Shown one piece after another: positions 6,639-16,068 of a stretch of DNA of 64,000 bases. This DNA comes from Planctomycetota bacterium (GTDB taxonomy: Bacteria > Planctomycetota > Phycisphaerae > Sedimentisphaerales > Anaerobacaceae). The translations under genes and the position numbers were made by a program. Below the pieces are notes generated by a model. That model had not been told where the DNA came from. It saw nothing but the letters and a program-made list of their open reading frames with translations, and ran no database searches. Numbering within the stretch: the stretch's first letter is position 1; each line of letters opens with the position of its first letter. The DNA lies in the NCBI GenBank assembly GCA_019456195.1, contig VRUK01000007.1, forward strand, positions 1 to 64,000, written 5' to 3'.

Positions 6639-8801
6639 CTATTTATCCAGGTTAGCTAAAGCTTCCTTAAGTATTTTCGTCATCCGCTGCGTCTGGACCT
6701 CAAGAATCTGCTTCCCAAGCTCAGGACTGGCAAATTTCCGCGGGTCCTTACCGCCAACCCCAACCGGCCAGCGGTCTTCGGACAATCTGTCCATCTGCAC
6801 CAACTCCGGCCGAAGTGCCATCACAAGAGAAGTCTCATTCATCGCCGCATGGTCCACCATAATACCCATCCCCTGCTTATCGTATTCACTACCCCAGCAT
6901 ACGAACGTCTCAAGCCCGAACTTCTCCTTCCATTCGGGTATGTTCTTTCTAAAAAAGCCGGTCGATGGCCCATGCCCATGCGCAACTACGATACGAAAGC
7001 CCGCCCGTTTGAGCTGCTTGAGCGTCGCGGCGATAATCGTCCTGAAAGTCTCTTCCGGCACCCAGTACGCACTGCCCGTAAGCTGGTGGTTCTTATATCG
7101 TTTGTCCGCCGACATACCCTCGCCGAGAGTATCCATTCCGTACAGCTCTTTTCCGTCCACCTCTTCCATCAGGTCCGGCCCCAAAAACAGCATCGGCAGA
7201 ACTATCCCACCGGCCCGCTGCGCAACACCAATAAAAAATCCGTATGACTGCAACCCGTCCGACCCAATTGGCAAATGCTCCCCATGCCATTCCAAAGTCC
7301 CTAATGGCAAATATGCAATCGGCGCTTCCGCAACTCGCTCGCGAAACTCCGCCGGCGTCAATTCAGCATACAATACCTTCTCATCCGACGGCTCGACAAT
7401 CGAAACCGCACCAACAGTCGCCCTTGGCTCCTCTTCGGCTTTCTCGGCAAACGGCAAAGTCTCCGGCACAACTTTTATCTGCGTCGTGAACTTATATGGA
7501 ATTCCTATCCCGCTGTCGTATGTAAGCTCGACAAAAAAGGCCGTCCAGCCTTTGGCCGGCTCAGGCACTCTGGCCAGATACGTCCCCCTGCCCCTGCCGC
7601 CAGAACCGATATCCGTACTCTTCCACGCCTTCCCGATAGTCTCAAGCCGAAAGTCACGCGCATCGGCATTCGTCGCCTGCCATATTTTGACCGCCTTCGG
7701 CTTCGTCTTAGTATTAACTTCTATCGCGCCGTCATCCCGAACCTTCCAGCTAAATTCCGGCAAAGGAGAACCTCTCAATATGGCCGCATAAAACGCCAAC
7801 AAACTCTCAATCGCGTCCGAGTCACCGAGACCATGGTCGGTATTGGGAACGTACCGAAGATATTTCGGCCCTATAAGGTCGTGATAATAAAACTGGGCCG
7901 AATCCGAAACAAAAAACTGGTCCCCGCTCGAATTTATAAGGTATTTGGGAATTGTATATCTATCGAGATAACTGTACGGATCGATAAATGCCCTAAGTTT
8001 CGCACCGCTCGGCGTATCGAGCCGACTGAAAACATCCAGGTCCTGGTAATCCTTAATGGCATCGGAATAAAAACCGTACGCGCTGAAATGGTGTTTCATC
8101 TGCTCGGCCATATTCAATACGTCGATGACCACCGGCACAATCGCAACGACCCGCTTATCGACCGCCGCCGTCAGCCAGGTTGTCCAGCCGCGCTTGGAAG
8201 CGCCGGAAACCACAAACTCATGTATATGAAGCTTGTTGTTCGTAACCGATGAGATATGGCTGTGAACCGTGTCCATCGCCCGCACGGCACTTTTGACCAT
8301 CGGCAAAAGCAGAGGCCACGTACTATCGCCCGTAGCCATATATTTATCGAACGTGTAGGCGATTATCCCATCTTCAGACCGTGCCCCGCCGCCATCGGGA
8401 AATACCAGCGGCTCGTTCGGCACCATCCTAAGCTCCGCTACAACCGTTTTGCTCTTCAACGCCAGACCCGCTATCATAGAATCCGCCTTACTCGGAGCAG
8501 GGTTTCCGTTACTTCCGCCCGTTATCCAGAGCAGCGCTTTATTGGAGGCCACCTCGTCCGGCTTAATTATAGTCAGCCAGTGTTTCCAGATAGTCCTGTC
8601 CACCTCGTCCCCGCTTCGCCACGCCTGCGATGTCATATCCAGGACATAGGCCGTGTAGCCTTCTCCTTTGATGGTATTGACGACACTGTAGCGGTAGTTG
8701 TCATCCGGCGCTTTAACATAATCATCCAGCGGCGTCCCGAACGCAAACCGCCCCGTGACAAGAACCAGCAGCAAAACTATCAGTCTATATCTCGATTTCA
8801 T
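6639..8801 (-). CDS. Exported PhoPQ-related hydrolase fused to creatininase-family amidohydrolase
   Basis: A single 720-residue frame with two enzymes. A signal peptide (about 1-22) is followed by a PhoPQ-activated pathogenicity-related (PqaA/AprA-type) alpha/beta-hydrolase to about 440. WITGGSNGNP and GASKRGW carry the nucleophile S202, with D294 (SSGDQFF) and H323 (TDHGLG) as likely triad partners. From about 478 to 718 lies a creatininase-family domain. LEWHGEHLPIGSD (503-515) gives the metal-binding Glu, His and Asp; AHGHG (607-611) and DHAAMNETS (650-658) complete the site. Creatininase relatives hydrolyse cyclic amides or formamides. The fusion implies a two-step extracytoplasmic hydrolysis. 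It is last in a leftward run of sugar genes, 49 bases after the TIM-barrel gene. AAGGG precedes the ATG. The domain calls are firm; the substrate is unknown. Confidence 0.85.
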   Translation of the reverse strand: MKSRYRLIVLLLVLVTGRFAFGTPLDDYVKAPDDNYRYSVVNTIKGEGYTAYVLDMTSQAWRSGDEVDRTIWKHWLTIIKPDEVASNKALLWITGGSNGNPAPSKADSMIAGLALKSKTVVAELRMVPNEPLVFPDGGGARSEDGIIAYTFDKYMATGDSTWPLLLPMVKSAVRAMDTVHSHISSVTNNKLHIHEFVVSGASKRGWTTWLTAAVDKRVVAIVPVVIDVLNMAEQMKHHFSAYGFYSDAIKDYQDLDVFSRLDTPSGAKLRAFIDPYSYLDRYTIPKYLINSSGDQFFVSDSAQFYYHDLIGPKYLRYVPNTDHGLGDSDAIESLLAFYAAILRGSPLPEFSWKVRDDGAIEVNTKTKPKAVKIWQATNADARDFRLETIGKAWKSTDIGSGGRGRGTYLARVPEPAKGWTAFFVELTYDSGIGIPYKFTTQIKVVPETLPFAEKAEEEPRATVGAVSIVEPSDEKVLYAELTPAEFRERVAEAPIAYLPLGTLEWHGEHLPIGSDGLQSYGFFIGVAQRAGGIVLPMLFLGPDLMEEVDGKELYGMDTLGEGMSADKRYKNHQLTGSAYWVPEETFRTIIAATLKQLKRAGFRIVVAHGHGPSTGFFRKNIPEWKEKFGLETFVCWGSEYDKQGMGIMVDHAAMNETSLVMALRPELVQMDRLSEDRWPVGVGGKDPRKFASPELGKQILEVQTQRMTKILKEALANLDK

Positions 8802-8850
8802 AATCTACCCTTTCGTTGTGTACGGCCCGCAAGCCGTCCCAATGCCGCAT

Positions 8851-9744
8851 TTACACGATGGGCGGAAAAATACCCCGCAGGTATTCAGCGTCATACCGGC
8901 AGCTTTCCTCAACACCCAGCGGCATTTTCGTCCCTTCCATCACGAACCATCCGCGATATCCGATATCATCCATCGCCTCGCGTACCTTCACAAAATCAAT
9001 CGAACCTTTGCCGTACAAATCATCGTAATCCTTGGCGTGAAACTCGCAGATATGTTTGCCGAGCTGCCGTATCTCTTTATAAATGTCATAGCCCGCCTTA
9101 TGGGAGTTCGCCACATCGTAATATACCTTCACGTTCTTTGAACCGACGCGATCGATAATATCCACATGCTGGTCAGCACTGAGCCACGATTCGATAGCAA
9201 GATAAACTCCTGCTTTTTCCGCTTTAGGAGCCACCCGTTTGAGCCGCTCAACAACAGCGTCCGTGCCATTCTTGTCGTCCTTCAAATCACCATTGCCGAA
9301 AAATGCCAACAAAACAACGTTAACGCCCAGCGTTTTGCACACATCGATACCATCGGCAACCCACTGCTCTGCGCGAGGGTCGCTCTTGTAAGGAATGTTA
9401 TTGAGCACACCCATCGCCAGCGATGCAATTTCCACATCCTGCCTGACCACTTCATCGAGAAACCGCCTCTGCAAATCGGTATCGAACAACGGCAGGACAT
9501 CTTCGGCCCTGCCGAAATCCACCTGTACACCGTCAAGCCCTATCCGTTTGGCTACTTCAAGCGAGGCTGGATTTGCCCTATTTCCTATCGTCCAGTCGCA
9601 AGCCGCGATTTTGAAACCACGAGGTTTTTCTTTCCTCGCCTGGGCAAATGGCCTGCACGAAGCAGCCACAGAAAGACCCGCCAGGGCCTTCGCCCCATTG
9701 ACCAGTATCCGCCGCCGAGTTATTCCTGTTTGTTTCACTTCCAT
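8851..9744 (-). CDS. Tat-exported sugar phosphate isomerase/epimerase-like TIM barrel
   Basis: Xylose-isomerase-like TIM-barrel protein of 297 residues. The N-terminus ITRRRILVNGAKALAG is a twin-arginine signal, so it should be exported folded, perhaps with metal. Barrel features include LGVNVVLLAFFG, AIESW (a metal-ligand glutamate in the family), VYYDVANS and CEFHAKD, with a terminal GWFVMEG strand, the usual order of metal ligands. ATG at 9744 is preferred because AAGGAA lies 8 bases upstream; an in-frame TTG six bases earlier lacks spacing. It follows the Gfo/Idh/MocA gene by only 11 bases, so the two are almost certainly co-transcribed and probably act on the same sugar. The isomerase-type function is by family; the substrate is not known. 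Confidence 0.85.
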   Translation of the reverse strand: MEVKQTGITRRRILVNGAKALAGLSVAASCRPFAQARKEKPRGFKIAACDWTIGNRANPASLEVAKRIGLDGVQVDFGRAEDVLPLFDTDLQRRFLDEVVRQDVEIASLAMGVLNNIPYKSDPRAEQWVADGIDVCKTLGVNVVLLAFFGNGDLKDDKNGTDAVVERLKRVAPKAEKAGVYLAIESWLSADQHVDIIDRVGSKNVKVYYDVANSHKAGYDIYKEIRQLGKHICEFHAKDYDDLYGKGSIDFVKVREAMDDIGYRGWFVMEGTKMPLGVEESCRYDAEYLRGIFPPIV

Positions 9745-9755
9745 ACTCAATTTCC

Positions 9756-11009
9756 TTATGCTTTCAAACCTTTGAGGTTGGCATCAAGTTTCTCCGGATT
9801 CTTAAGAAGCCGCTTCCACGTTACCTTGCGTCCCGTATAAGCAGCAGTCCGGCCAAGAATAGTCACCAGATTACTGCGAACACTCGGTGCAACCGTTGGA
9901 TTATCATATTTACCTTCGACAATACTGTTATGGAACGTTTTGATGTTCGTAACGGCGCCGTCCTTATAAATACCGGGACTTTTGCCGCCGCGGTAAAAAT
10001 TCTCACCACGAATAATCACCTGTCCGCCGTACGCTGTTTCGAGCACACCCTTTGAACCGAACATACGATTCCTGATACCATCAGGCTGAGTGCCGTGACC
10101 TTCCATTTGCCTTGAGCTGAATGTAATACCAATTTTGTTCGGATACTCGAACATAAGAGTAAAGTGGTCGTTACATGTTCCGACAGGACGAACCGTCCGG
10201 CCACCCGTCCCGACCGCATAAACAGGCTCTGCGTCCATAATCCAGCTCATCACATCGAGCGTGTGAATATTCTGCTCGGTAATAATGTCACCGGATATTA
10301 TTCTGTCCAGTCCCCATGCCCGCAAGCGATTCTCAGAATCATCCGGATTTTTCCGCCATGTATCGTACTTACTCTTAAACGGACAGCCCGCGTGATATAT
10401 TGCCTCGCCAAAAACGAAATCTCCTATTGCGCCATTGCGAACACGTTTAAGCGCTTCCATATAGAACTCATCGGCACGGGTCTGGAAATCCACAAGGAAA
10501 CACTGCTTCTTACTCGACGCTTTCCTGCCGCTATCGCCGATACTCTGACAACCCGGCACGTCCACAGCAATCGGCTTGGCAAGATATGTATGACAGCCTG
10601 CATCCACCGCCTCGGCGGCCTGCTCCGGATGAAAATACGGCGGGCTTATAATCGCCACTGCATCAACCTTGTCAAGGAGCCTGCGATAACCCGACAAGCC
10701 CGGATAACGCCGGGACTGCGGCACGCCAAATTTGCCGCCGCAATTATCAATCCTGTCCTGAAAATAATCTGCGACCGCAACGATATTGTATCCGCCATGG
10801 TCATTAAACAGACCGGTTATCCATGTCCCCCGGCCGCCGCAGCCGATTATACCCAGGTTAACCTTCGAGTTGGCATTGGAACCGCGGACTTGTTCGGGCT
10901 TGACCACCGTAAACGACAGAGCCGCCGCACCGGCGGCGCCAATGAACCGACGGCGGGTAATCCGCTCTTTTTCCTTATTTACAACTGAAGCTTCTTGATT
11001 TTTCGACAT
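9756..11009 (-). CDS. Tat-exported Gfo/Idh/MocA family oxidoreductase
   Basis: A 417-residue NAD(P)-dependent sugar dehydrogenase-like protein. The twin-arginine signal ITRRRFIGAAGAAALS (17-32) leads to a Rossmann fold beginning VNLGIIGCGGRG (about 50-61). AVAIISPPYFHPEQ and TYLAKPIA carry the family's E/A-K-P motif; here AKP replaces the common EKP, but the catalytic-site lysine is retained. The C-terminal half follows the family's beta-sheet substrate domain with IITEQNIHTLDVMSW. GGAGGA lies 8 bases before the ATG. It heads the pair with the downstream TIM-barrel gene and belongs to the leftward 6.6-16 kb sugar block. Exported members of this family are common in planctomycetes and are thought to use a tightly bound cofactor; specificity is unknown. 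Confidence 0.87.
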   Translation of the reverse strand: MSKNQEASVVNKEKERITRRRFIGAAGAAALSFTVVKPEQVRGSNANSKVNLGIIGCGGRGTWITGLFNDHGGYNIVAVADYFQDRIDNCGGKFGVPQSRRYPGLSGYRRLLDKVDAVAIISPPYFHPEQAAEAVDAGCHTYLAKPIAVDVPGCQSIGDSGRKASSKKQCFLVDFQTRADEFYMEALKRVRNGAIGDFVFGEAIYHAGCPFKSKYDTWRKNPDDSENRLRAWGLDRIISGDIITEQNIHTLDVMSWIMDAEPVYAVGTGGRTVRPVGTCNDHFTLMFEYPNKIGITFSSRQMEGHGTQPDGIRNRMFGSKGVLETAYGGQVIIRGENFYRGGKSPGIYKDGAVTNIKTFHNSIVEGKYDNPTVAPSVRSNLVTILGRTAAYTGRKVTWKRLLKNPEKLDANLKGLKA

Positions 11010-11207
11010 CTCGTAGTCCTCCTTTCATAAAGGAATATGTCATAAGCAGCTTTTGCTCTTATGATTGTTTTGATTATCTTCAAAAAATCTCCGTCCCAAT
11101 ACAACGGAACGTCTCGTGCTCCATTGTATTCTTCGGATGCATATATGCAATTCTAATTCCGACCCGTTGGAGTAATTGAATGGATTTTAGCCCACGCGGT
11201 TCAGATA

Positions 11208-12188
11208 TTACTTCTTTTCTTTTTTGAAGTTTATATCGAACCATGAATCGTCGGAAAGCTCGCCGTTGTCCAGTCCATAGATTGCAACTTTAATGGTGTT
11301 ATCGTCAACCTTTGAATAAGCGATTCCTACATCCGTTGCCTCTCCATACTCATTAGTCATTTTGGTCTTTGAAATCGCCTCATCATCCTGGGCTTCCCAT
11401 GTGGCCTTAGTTACCTGACCCCGGCTGTCCACGCTGATTTGTTTGCCTTGCTGCTCATCAAAGTCAAGGTAAATCAGGCCAAGTGTTGACCTTTCACCCA
11501 TCTTGAAACTGCTGATCATTGCATGCCCCTTGACCGCCCATCGATAGGTTAGCAACATCTCCGTTCCATCATCCATGGTGGCTTTCCATCTACCTATCAT
11601 CCAGGCAATCCCCTGCTGCTCAACAATATCCTTGAGACTATCCTGGCTGGTTGACGCGATGGCCTTTGGACGCAAGGGCTCCATCTTCTTTTGTTTTTTG
11701 AAGTCTATATCGAACGATGAACTGCCGGAAAGCTCGCCGTTTTCCAATCCATAGACTGCAACATTCATAGTGGTAGCGTCGATCCTTGAATAAGCGAATC
11801 CTACATCCGTTGCCTGCCCATACTCATCAGTCATTTTAGTTTTGTGAATCACCTTTCCGTCCTGTACTTCCCAGGTGGCCGCAACCGCTTGTCCCCGGCT
11901 GTCCACAGTCAACTGTCTGACCTGCTGCTCATCAGCAACAAAATAAATGATGCCTTGTGACGAATTGTCACCCATTTTAAAATTGCTGACAATTGCATAT
12001 CCCTTGACTGCCCATCGATAGGTCAGCAATATCTCCTGCCCATCGTCCATGGTGGCTTTCCACTGCCCCACAATCCATGCAAGCTCTTCCTGCTCAACAA
12101 TATCCTTGAGACTCTCCTGACCAATTGCCATACTCCCTATAGCAACCAACAAGGTCATTACTACCAAACTCTTTGTTACCTTATTCAT
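11208..12188 (-). CDS. Secreted protein of two tandem 145-residue repeats (lipocalin/DUF1579-like)
   Basis: A 326-residue exported protein: signal peptide MNKVTKSLVVMTLLVAIGSMAIG, then two homologous copies (about 25-168 and 183-326). Both copies share SLKDIVEQ, the W-x-x-G-x-WKATMDDG motif, LLTYRWAVKG, FKMG, DSRGQ, ATWE, KTKMT-x-EYG-x-ATDVG, AYS and YGL-x-NGELS. The duplication is also clear in the DNA. The pattern W-x-x-G-x-W followed by long strands suggests a calycin-like beta barrel of the DUF1579 type, which is tentative. AAGGAG precedes the ATG. It lies between sugar oxidoreductase and ceramidase-like genes on the same strand, with gaps of 159-198 bases, so it may have its own promoter. 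Function unknown. Confidence 0.75.
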   Translation of the reverse strand: MNKVTKSLVVMTLLVAIGSMAIGQESLKDIVEQEELAWIVGQWKATMDDGQEILLTYRWAVKGYAIVSNFKMGDNSSQGIIYFVADEQQVRQLTVDSRGQAVAATWEVQDGKVIHKTKMTDEYGQATDVGFAYSRIDATTMNVAVYGLENGELSGSSSFDIDFKKQKKMEPLRPKAIASTSQDSLKDIVEQQGIAWMIGRWKATMDDGTEMLLTYRWAVKGHAMISSFKMGERSTLGLIYLDFDEQQGKQISVDSRGQVTKATWEAQDDEAISKTKMTNEYGEATDVGIAYSKVDDNTIKVAIYGLDNGELSDDSWFDINFKKEKK

Positions 12189-12347
12189 CGTAACTTCTCC
12201 TTTCGGGTTAGTAAGATATTCACACGCCGCAACTGAGCAGCGTCAACAAAACTGTATCATGTTATCACAGATATATTACAATATATAATACAATCCCTCG
12301 AATGTCTGCGGCATTCTCACCTTTCTTCAGGATTTAGGTAATATGTA

Positions 12348-14633
12348 CTATGATGTTCCAAGTTCTTTAAGAAGCCGTATAGCCGCCTTAGCCATCACTT
12401 CGCCGCCACCGGGAGCAATACGCGAGTTGACCGTCTCGTAACTGCCTTCGGCGAACGCCTTCTTTGTGGGTATATAACCGGGGGCATCCTGGCACAGTTC
12501 AATAACTAATGTGGTCGCAAACGGGCTGGCCTTCTTAATGGCGAGGCCCAGGTCAACAAACACTTCACCCGGCAAACCGACCACGGCAACGTCACTACCC
12601 AGCCGAAAAACCTGCACCTCAAGCCCGATTGTCTCGCCGGGGCGCATTTCGCACGCTAAAATCTTGTATGCCTCGACCTGTTCGAGGAATGACAGCTCAC
12701 TGGTGCCGACTTTCTTAATGCTCTCTTTGGCCCAGGCAATTTTATCCGGCCCAAAATTTTGAAGAGGTACATGCACGGTTTCGCTCCGTACCGCAAGTGA
12801 AGGGTCGGTAACATTCTCCAGGGAGCCTGCTTTAGCTTTCACCGTTTGAGCTAATGTTTTTCCGATGAAGTCAGTTTTGAGCCGCTCTTTCTTCGTCACA
12901 TCGATGTGGTTAATGTCACCGCATGTACCCGTGCCAAACATAAGGACAAACTCATCACCATACATTTCGCGCAGCGACTGCTCTATATAGAAAGGATAAT
13001 CGGCTGCATACTTGCTTCCGCCGACGGTATCGAGGTGAAGAGTAAAGTTCACAAGCGCGGCGACTGGGTTACTGCTCTCAGCTTTACCGAAACACACAAT
13101 CCCAAGTTCAGGGTCGATTGGACCGGCCACACGGACAATATCCGGATTCATAATTCCGGGATTAAACCGAACAGGCCCGTTTTTCATATGAAACCGCCGA
13201 TTGAATGACAGACCCTTCTGATCAGCTACTCCGGCTTTAAGCCGGACAGGCTTTGCTTTCGCATTGGCCTGCGATATTACTTTTACGATTTTCTTAACCA
13301 GCTCAGACGAGTAATCCACCTTCTCATAAGGATCTTTGCCGTGCTTGGCTATGGCGAGGTCATGCAAGTGTTTCCTCAGAGCACCAAAGTAGAGCGGCCC
13401 CGTGTGGCTGTGCGTGGCGGCAATGAGAATATTCTCAGCCGGAATGCCGGTCTTTTTGGCTGCTCTCCGCCGAACACGCGATGAAACATCGAGCGACAAA
13501 CCTATGATGTCACAGAATACCAAAGCCCCGCTTGCCTCACCTTGTCGAAGGACCATCGCTTTGGCACGCAGTGGATTCGATGTGCCGGTGCTCAGGCGCT
13601 CGTGAAAATATCCGCTCATTCTATAATTAACCGGCGGCGTTATATCAACAACCGCCAGACCTGCTGTCAATTCAGCATTAACAGGACGTTTACTTGACGA
13701 CGAAGTCTTCTGTCCGGTAAGTTCTTCCAGGAACAATCTGGTTTTTTTGGCCTGGATAATAGTTCGCTCGACGTCTCCGGGGTCAAGACATTCAATGATG
13801 AGCGGGCCGCGCGTAAAGCCTCCTTTTTTAAGGTGTGCAAAAACCGCAGGAAAGTCAACTTGTCCCGTTCCCGGCGTTATCGCTACATTCTTCGGGTGCT
13901 TGTAATCCTTGATACACATCCCGACCACAAGCCCGTCCACGGTTGGAGCATCATCAACAGGATCGCGTTCTCCATTAGAGTAATAATAGACATTGCCCGG
14001 GTCGTACCAGATACCAAAGTTTCTGTGGCCGACCATTTCAATTGTCTTGCGGCACTGCGGCCCGGTAGCGTTAAGCCCGCCGTGCGGCTTGATGCTGATA
14101 CCTAATCCTTTCTCTTCGGCATAATCGCAGCACTCGGCAATGGCCTTGTAGTATAACTTGAAGAGCTTCTCGTTACCCGTTCCGCCCATCAGCAGATTTT
14201 TGGCACCGCAGGCGGCGCAGTTGTCGATGAGCTTCTTGAGACCATCGATGCCCGCTTTAAGTGACTTTGCCACTGGAATACCGCCGCCATATATCGAGGG
14301 AACCTTCAGGCCCCGTTTCTTCACCTCGCGTCCGACCTGTTGGGCCTCTTCAAGCGTAGTGTCAACCGAAATTACAAGATTTGACTTTTCGGATTTGGTC
14401 GTCATCAGACCGGCATACTTAAAACCCGCCTGGGCAATGGCGTCGAGCGCCACCCGGTAATCATAATTCGCCCAGGGACGAGTATAGCAGCCGATTTGCC
14501 AGCGGTCATCTCTCTCGCCCGCCAGGGCCGATTCAATTGATGCAGCAGTACATGAAGCTGCGAGGCCTGCGGCGCCAAATTTTAATGTCCTGTCAAGGAA
14601 ATCCCTGCGGCTCAGTTGGTCAAAAGAGTTCAT
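12348..14633 (-). CDS. Exported TIM-barrel isomerase-like domain fused to neutral-ceramidase-like domain
   Basis: A 761-residue two-domain protein. The Tat signal LSRRDFLDRTLKFGAAGLAA precedes a xylose-isomerase-like TIM barrel (about 46-306) with ISIKPHGG, WYDPGNVYYY and CIKDYKH at metal-ligand positions. From about 323 to the end is a neutral/alkaline ceramidase-like domain. It starts AGLAVVDITPP, which matches the G-x-x-x-D-I-T-P start of that family, contains ATHSHTGP (406-413, zinc-ligand histidines), and includes TGTCGDINHID and late GLPGEVFVDLG. In bacteria this domain hydrolyses amides in lipids or is uncharacterised. ATG at 14633 has AGGAG 9 bases upstream; the frame remains open to a TTG at 14678. 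It is 60 bases downstream of a Gfo/Idh/MocA gene. Domains are confident; the fused function is unknown. Confidence 0.82.
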   Translation of the reverse strand: MNSFDQLSRRDFLDRTLKFGAAGLAASCTAASIESALAGERDDRWQIGCYTRPWANYDYRVALDAIAQAGFKYAGLMTTKSEKSNLVISVDTTLEEAQQVGREVKKRGLKVPSIYGGGIPVAKSLKAGIDGLKKLIDNCAACGAKNLLMGGTGNEKLFKLYYKAIAECCDYAEEKGLGISIKPHGGLNATGPQCRKTIEMVGHRNFGIWYDPGNVYYYSNGERDPVDDAPTVDGLVVGMCIKDYKHPKNVAITPGTGQVDFPAVFAHLKKGGFTRGPLIIECLDPGDVERTIIQAKKTRLFLEELTGQKTSSSSKRPVNAELTAGLAVVDITPPVNYRMSGYFHERLSTGTSNPLRAKAMVLRQGEASGALVFCDIIGLSLDVSSRVRRRAAKKTGIPAENILIAATHSHTGPLYFGALRKHLHDLAIAKHGKDPYEKVDYSSELVKKIVKVISQANAKAKPVRLKAGVADQKGLSFNRRFHMKNGPVRFNPGIMNPDIVRVAGPIDPELGIVCFGKAESSNPVAALVNFTLHLDTVGGSKYAADYPFYIEQSLREMYGDEFVLMFGTGTCGDINHIDVTKKERLKTDFIGKTLAQTVKAKAGSLENVTDPSLAVRSETVHVPLQNFGPDKIAWAKESIKKVGTSELSFLEQVEAYKILACEMRPGETIGLEVQVFRLGSDVAVVGLPGEVFVDLGLAIKKASPFATTLVIELCQDAPGYIPTKKAFAEGSYETVNSRIAPGGGEVMAKAAIRLLKELGTS

Positions 14634-14693
14634 CAGTACTTTCTCCTTTACTTTGTTATACAAATTAAGCAAATCCAAAATGACACACGAATT

Positions 14694-15944
14694 CTATCCC
14701 TTGCGTATTTCACGTTTCCGAGCATCGTATATCATTCGGTCTCCGGTGTCATAAGAACGCACAGCCATAATAGTGGCCACCGCATGCTGATAGCCGGCAT
14801 CGATAGAGGCGTTCGGTGTCTTACGGGTCCGCAGACATTGTAACCAGTCAAGGAAGTGGTCGGGACGCTGGACCTCTTCGACGGGTTTTCTACCTCGTAT
14901 ATTGCCCATCCTCTTTCCTCCACCCTCGGCCGTAAGAATAGGCGCATTCCAATTGACCATGTCCATCACGCCCTGGTCGCCGAATATCTTAAAGCTGTTC
15001 CCGCTGCCGTTGCCGAAGTTCGTCGAGTAACTGACCATAAATCCTTCCGGATAAATCCACATGGCCTGAACATGATCGGGACAGGTAAACTTGTTTTTGT
15101 CTTTCCACGTGAACGTACCGCCCAGACAAACGCAGCTCTCAGGGAACTTCGCGCCGGTGATATAATGCACAAGATCGATATAGTGACTTGCCAAGCCCGG
15201 AATCGGCCCATCGGAAAACTGCCTGTAACCATACCAGCCTGAATACAATACCGGATCAAACTTCCGGAAAGGTGTATCCATCAGGAATTCCTTCCAGTCC
15301 ACGTCTTTGGCATTGACGTCCTTGACGTACCCATACCAGTAGGGCCGCTCACTGTTTCGGCACTGCTCGATGCGCCCAACTTTGCCGAGAATTCCTGTCT
15401 TGTAAAGCTCGCGGCACCCGGTAAAGGTAGGATAACTTCGCAACTGCGTTCCTATCTGAACGACTATTCCCGCATCCTTGACGGCATCGCAGGCTTCTTT
15501 GAGCCTGTCAAGTCTCCTCGCCAGCGGCTTTTCGCAATAGGCATCTTTGCGGGCCTTGGCGGCCGCTTTAAGGTGTGTGGTATGCTGGTGGTCACAAGAA
15601 GCAATCATAACGGCATCCACATCTCTGAGAGCCAGCACGTCACGATAAGACGAGAATTTTCGCGCCTCGCGTCCGTACCATTCTTTGACCTGGGCCGAGG
15701 CCGCATCCTGGCGAACCCGCCAGGGATCACAAACCGCGGTAATCTCGAAGTTTTGACTGTCGTTGTGTTTGTAAATTCCCGGCATATGAGCGCCAACACC
15801 ACGTCCACCGCAGCCTATAATGCCGATGGATATTCGGTCATTGGAACCGATAACACGGGAGTAACTCGTAGCCGACATCGCCAGCGCAGCGCTGCCGGCC
15901 GCGGCTGTCTTAAGAAAATTACGGCGGGAAATAGAACCTTGCAT
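14694..15944 (-). CDS. Tat-exported Gfo/Idh/MocA family oxidoreductase
   Basis: Second NAD(P)-dependent oxidoreductase of this family in the block, 416 residues. SISRRNFLKTAAAGSAALAM is a twin-arginine signal. The Rossmann motif is ISIGIIGCGGRG (about 38-49), the cofactor/substrate motif AYCEKPLAR (about 134-142) has the standard EKP, and GLASHYIDLVHYI is the catalytic-site helix with its histidine. Near the end, RPDHFLDWLQCLRTRK is the conserved C-terminal segment of exported planctomycete members. A strong AGGAGG lies 7 bases before the ATG. It is the first gene of the leftward sugar block, followed after 60 bases by the TIM-barrel/ceramidase fusion. Likely role: redox step on an extracytoplasmic sugar; substrate unknown. 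Confidence 0.88.
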   Translation of the reverse strand: MQGSISRRNFLKTAAAGSAALAMSATSYSRVIGSNDRISIGIIGCGGRGVGAHMPGIYKHNDSQNFEITAVCDPWRVRQDAASAQVKEWYGREARKFSSYRDVLALRDVDAVMIASCDHQHTTHLKAAAKARKDAYCEKPLARRLDRLKEACDAVKDAGIVVQIGTQLRSYPTFTGCRELYKTGILGKVGRIEQCRNSERPYWYGYVKDVNAKDVDWKEFLMDTPFRKFDPVLYSGWYGYRQFSDGPIPGLASHYIDLVHYITGAKFPESCVCLGGTFTWKDKNKFTCPDHVQAMWIYPEGFMVSYSTNFGNGSGNSFKIFGDQGVMDMVNWNAPILTAEGGGKRMGNIRGRKPVEEVQRPDHFLDWLQCLRTRKTPNASIDAGYQHAVATIMAVRSYDTGDRMIYDARKREIRKG

Positions 15945-16068
15945 CGCAAAACCTCCTAAAAGGGACGATTGATATGAAACTTATTTTTTTAAATCAAACG
16001 CTTAAAAGACTTTAATCAATGGAATTTCAGAGAATATTATAATCCGCCGAATCCACGATATTACTTTA

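Noticed and set aside
6328-7791. A 487-codon rightward frame starting in the repeat tail
   Set aside because: It begins in the CAAACCCAATT repeat and then runs antisense to the well-supported hydrolase/creatininase gene. No family features; a shadow frame.
8256-9158. A 300-codon rightward frame
   Set aside because: Antisense to the PhoPQ-related and TIM-barrel genes; Arg/His/Pro-rich low-information translation typical of a shadow.
10164-10988. A 274-codon rightward frame
   Set aside because: Antisense to the Gfo/Idh/MocA gene at 9756-11009, which has intact motifs and a strong ribosome binding site.
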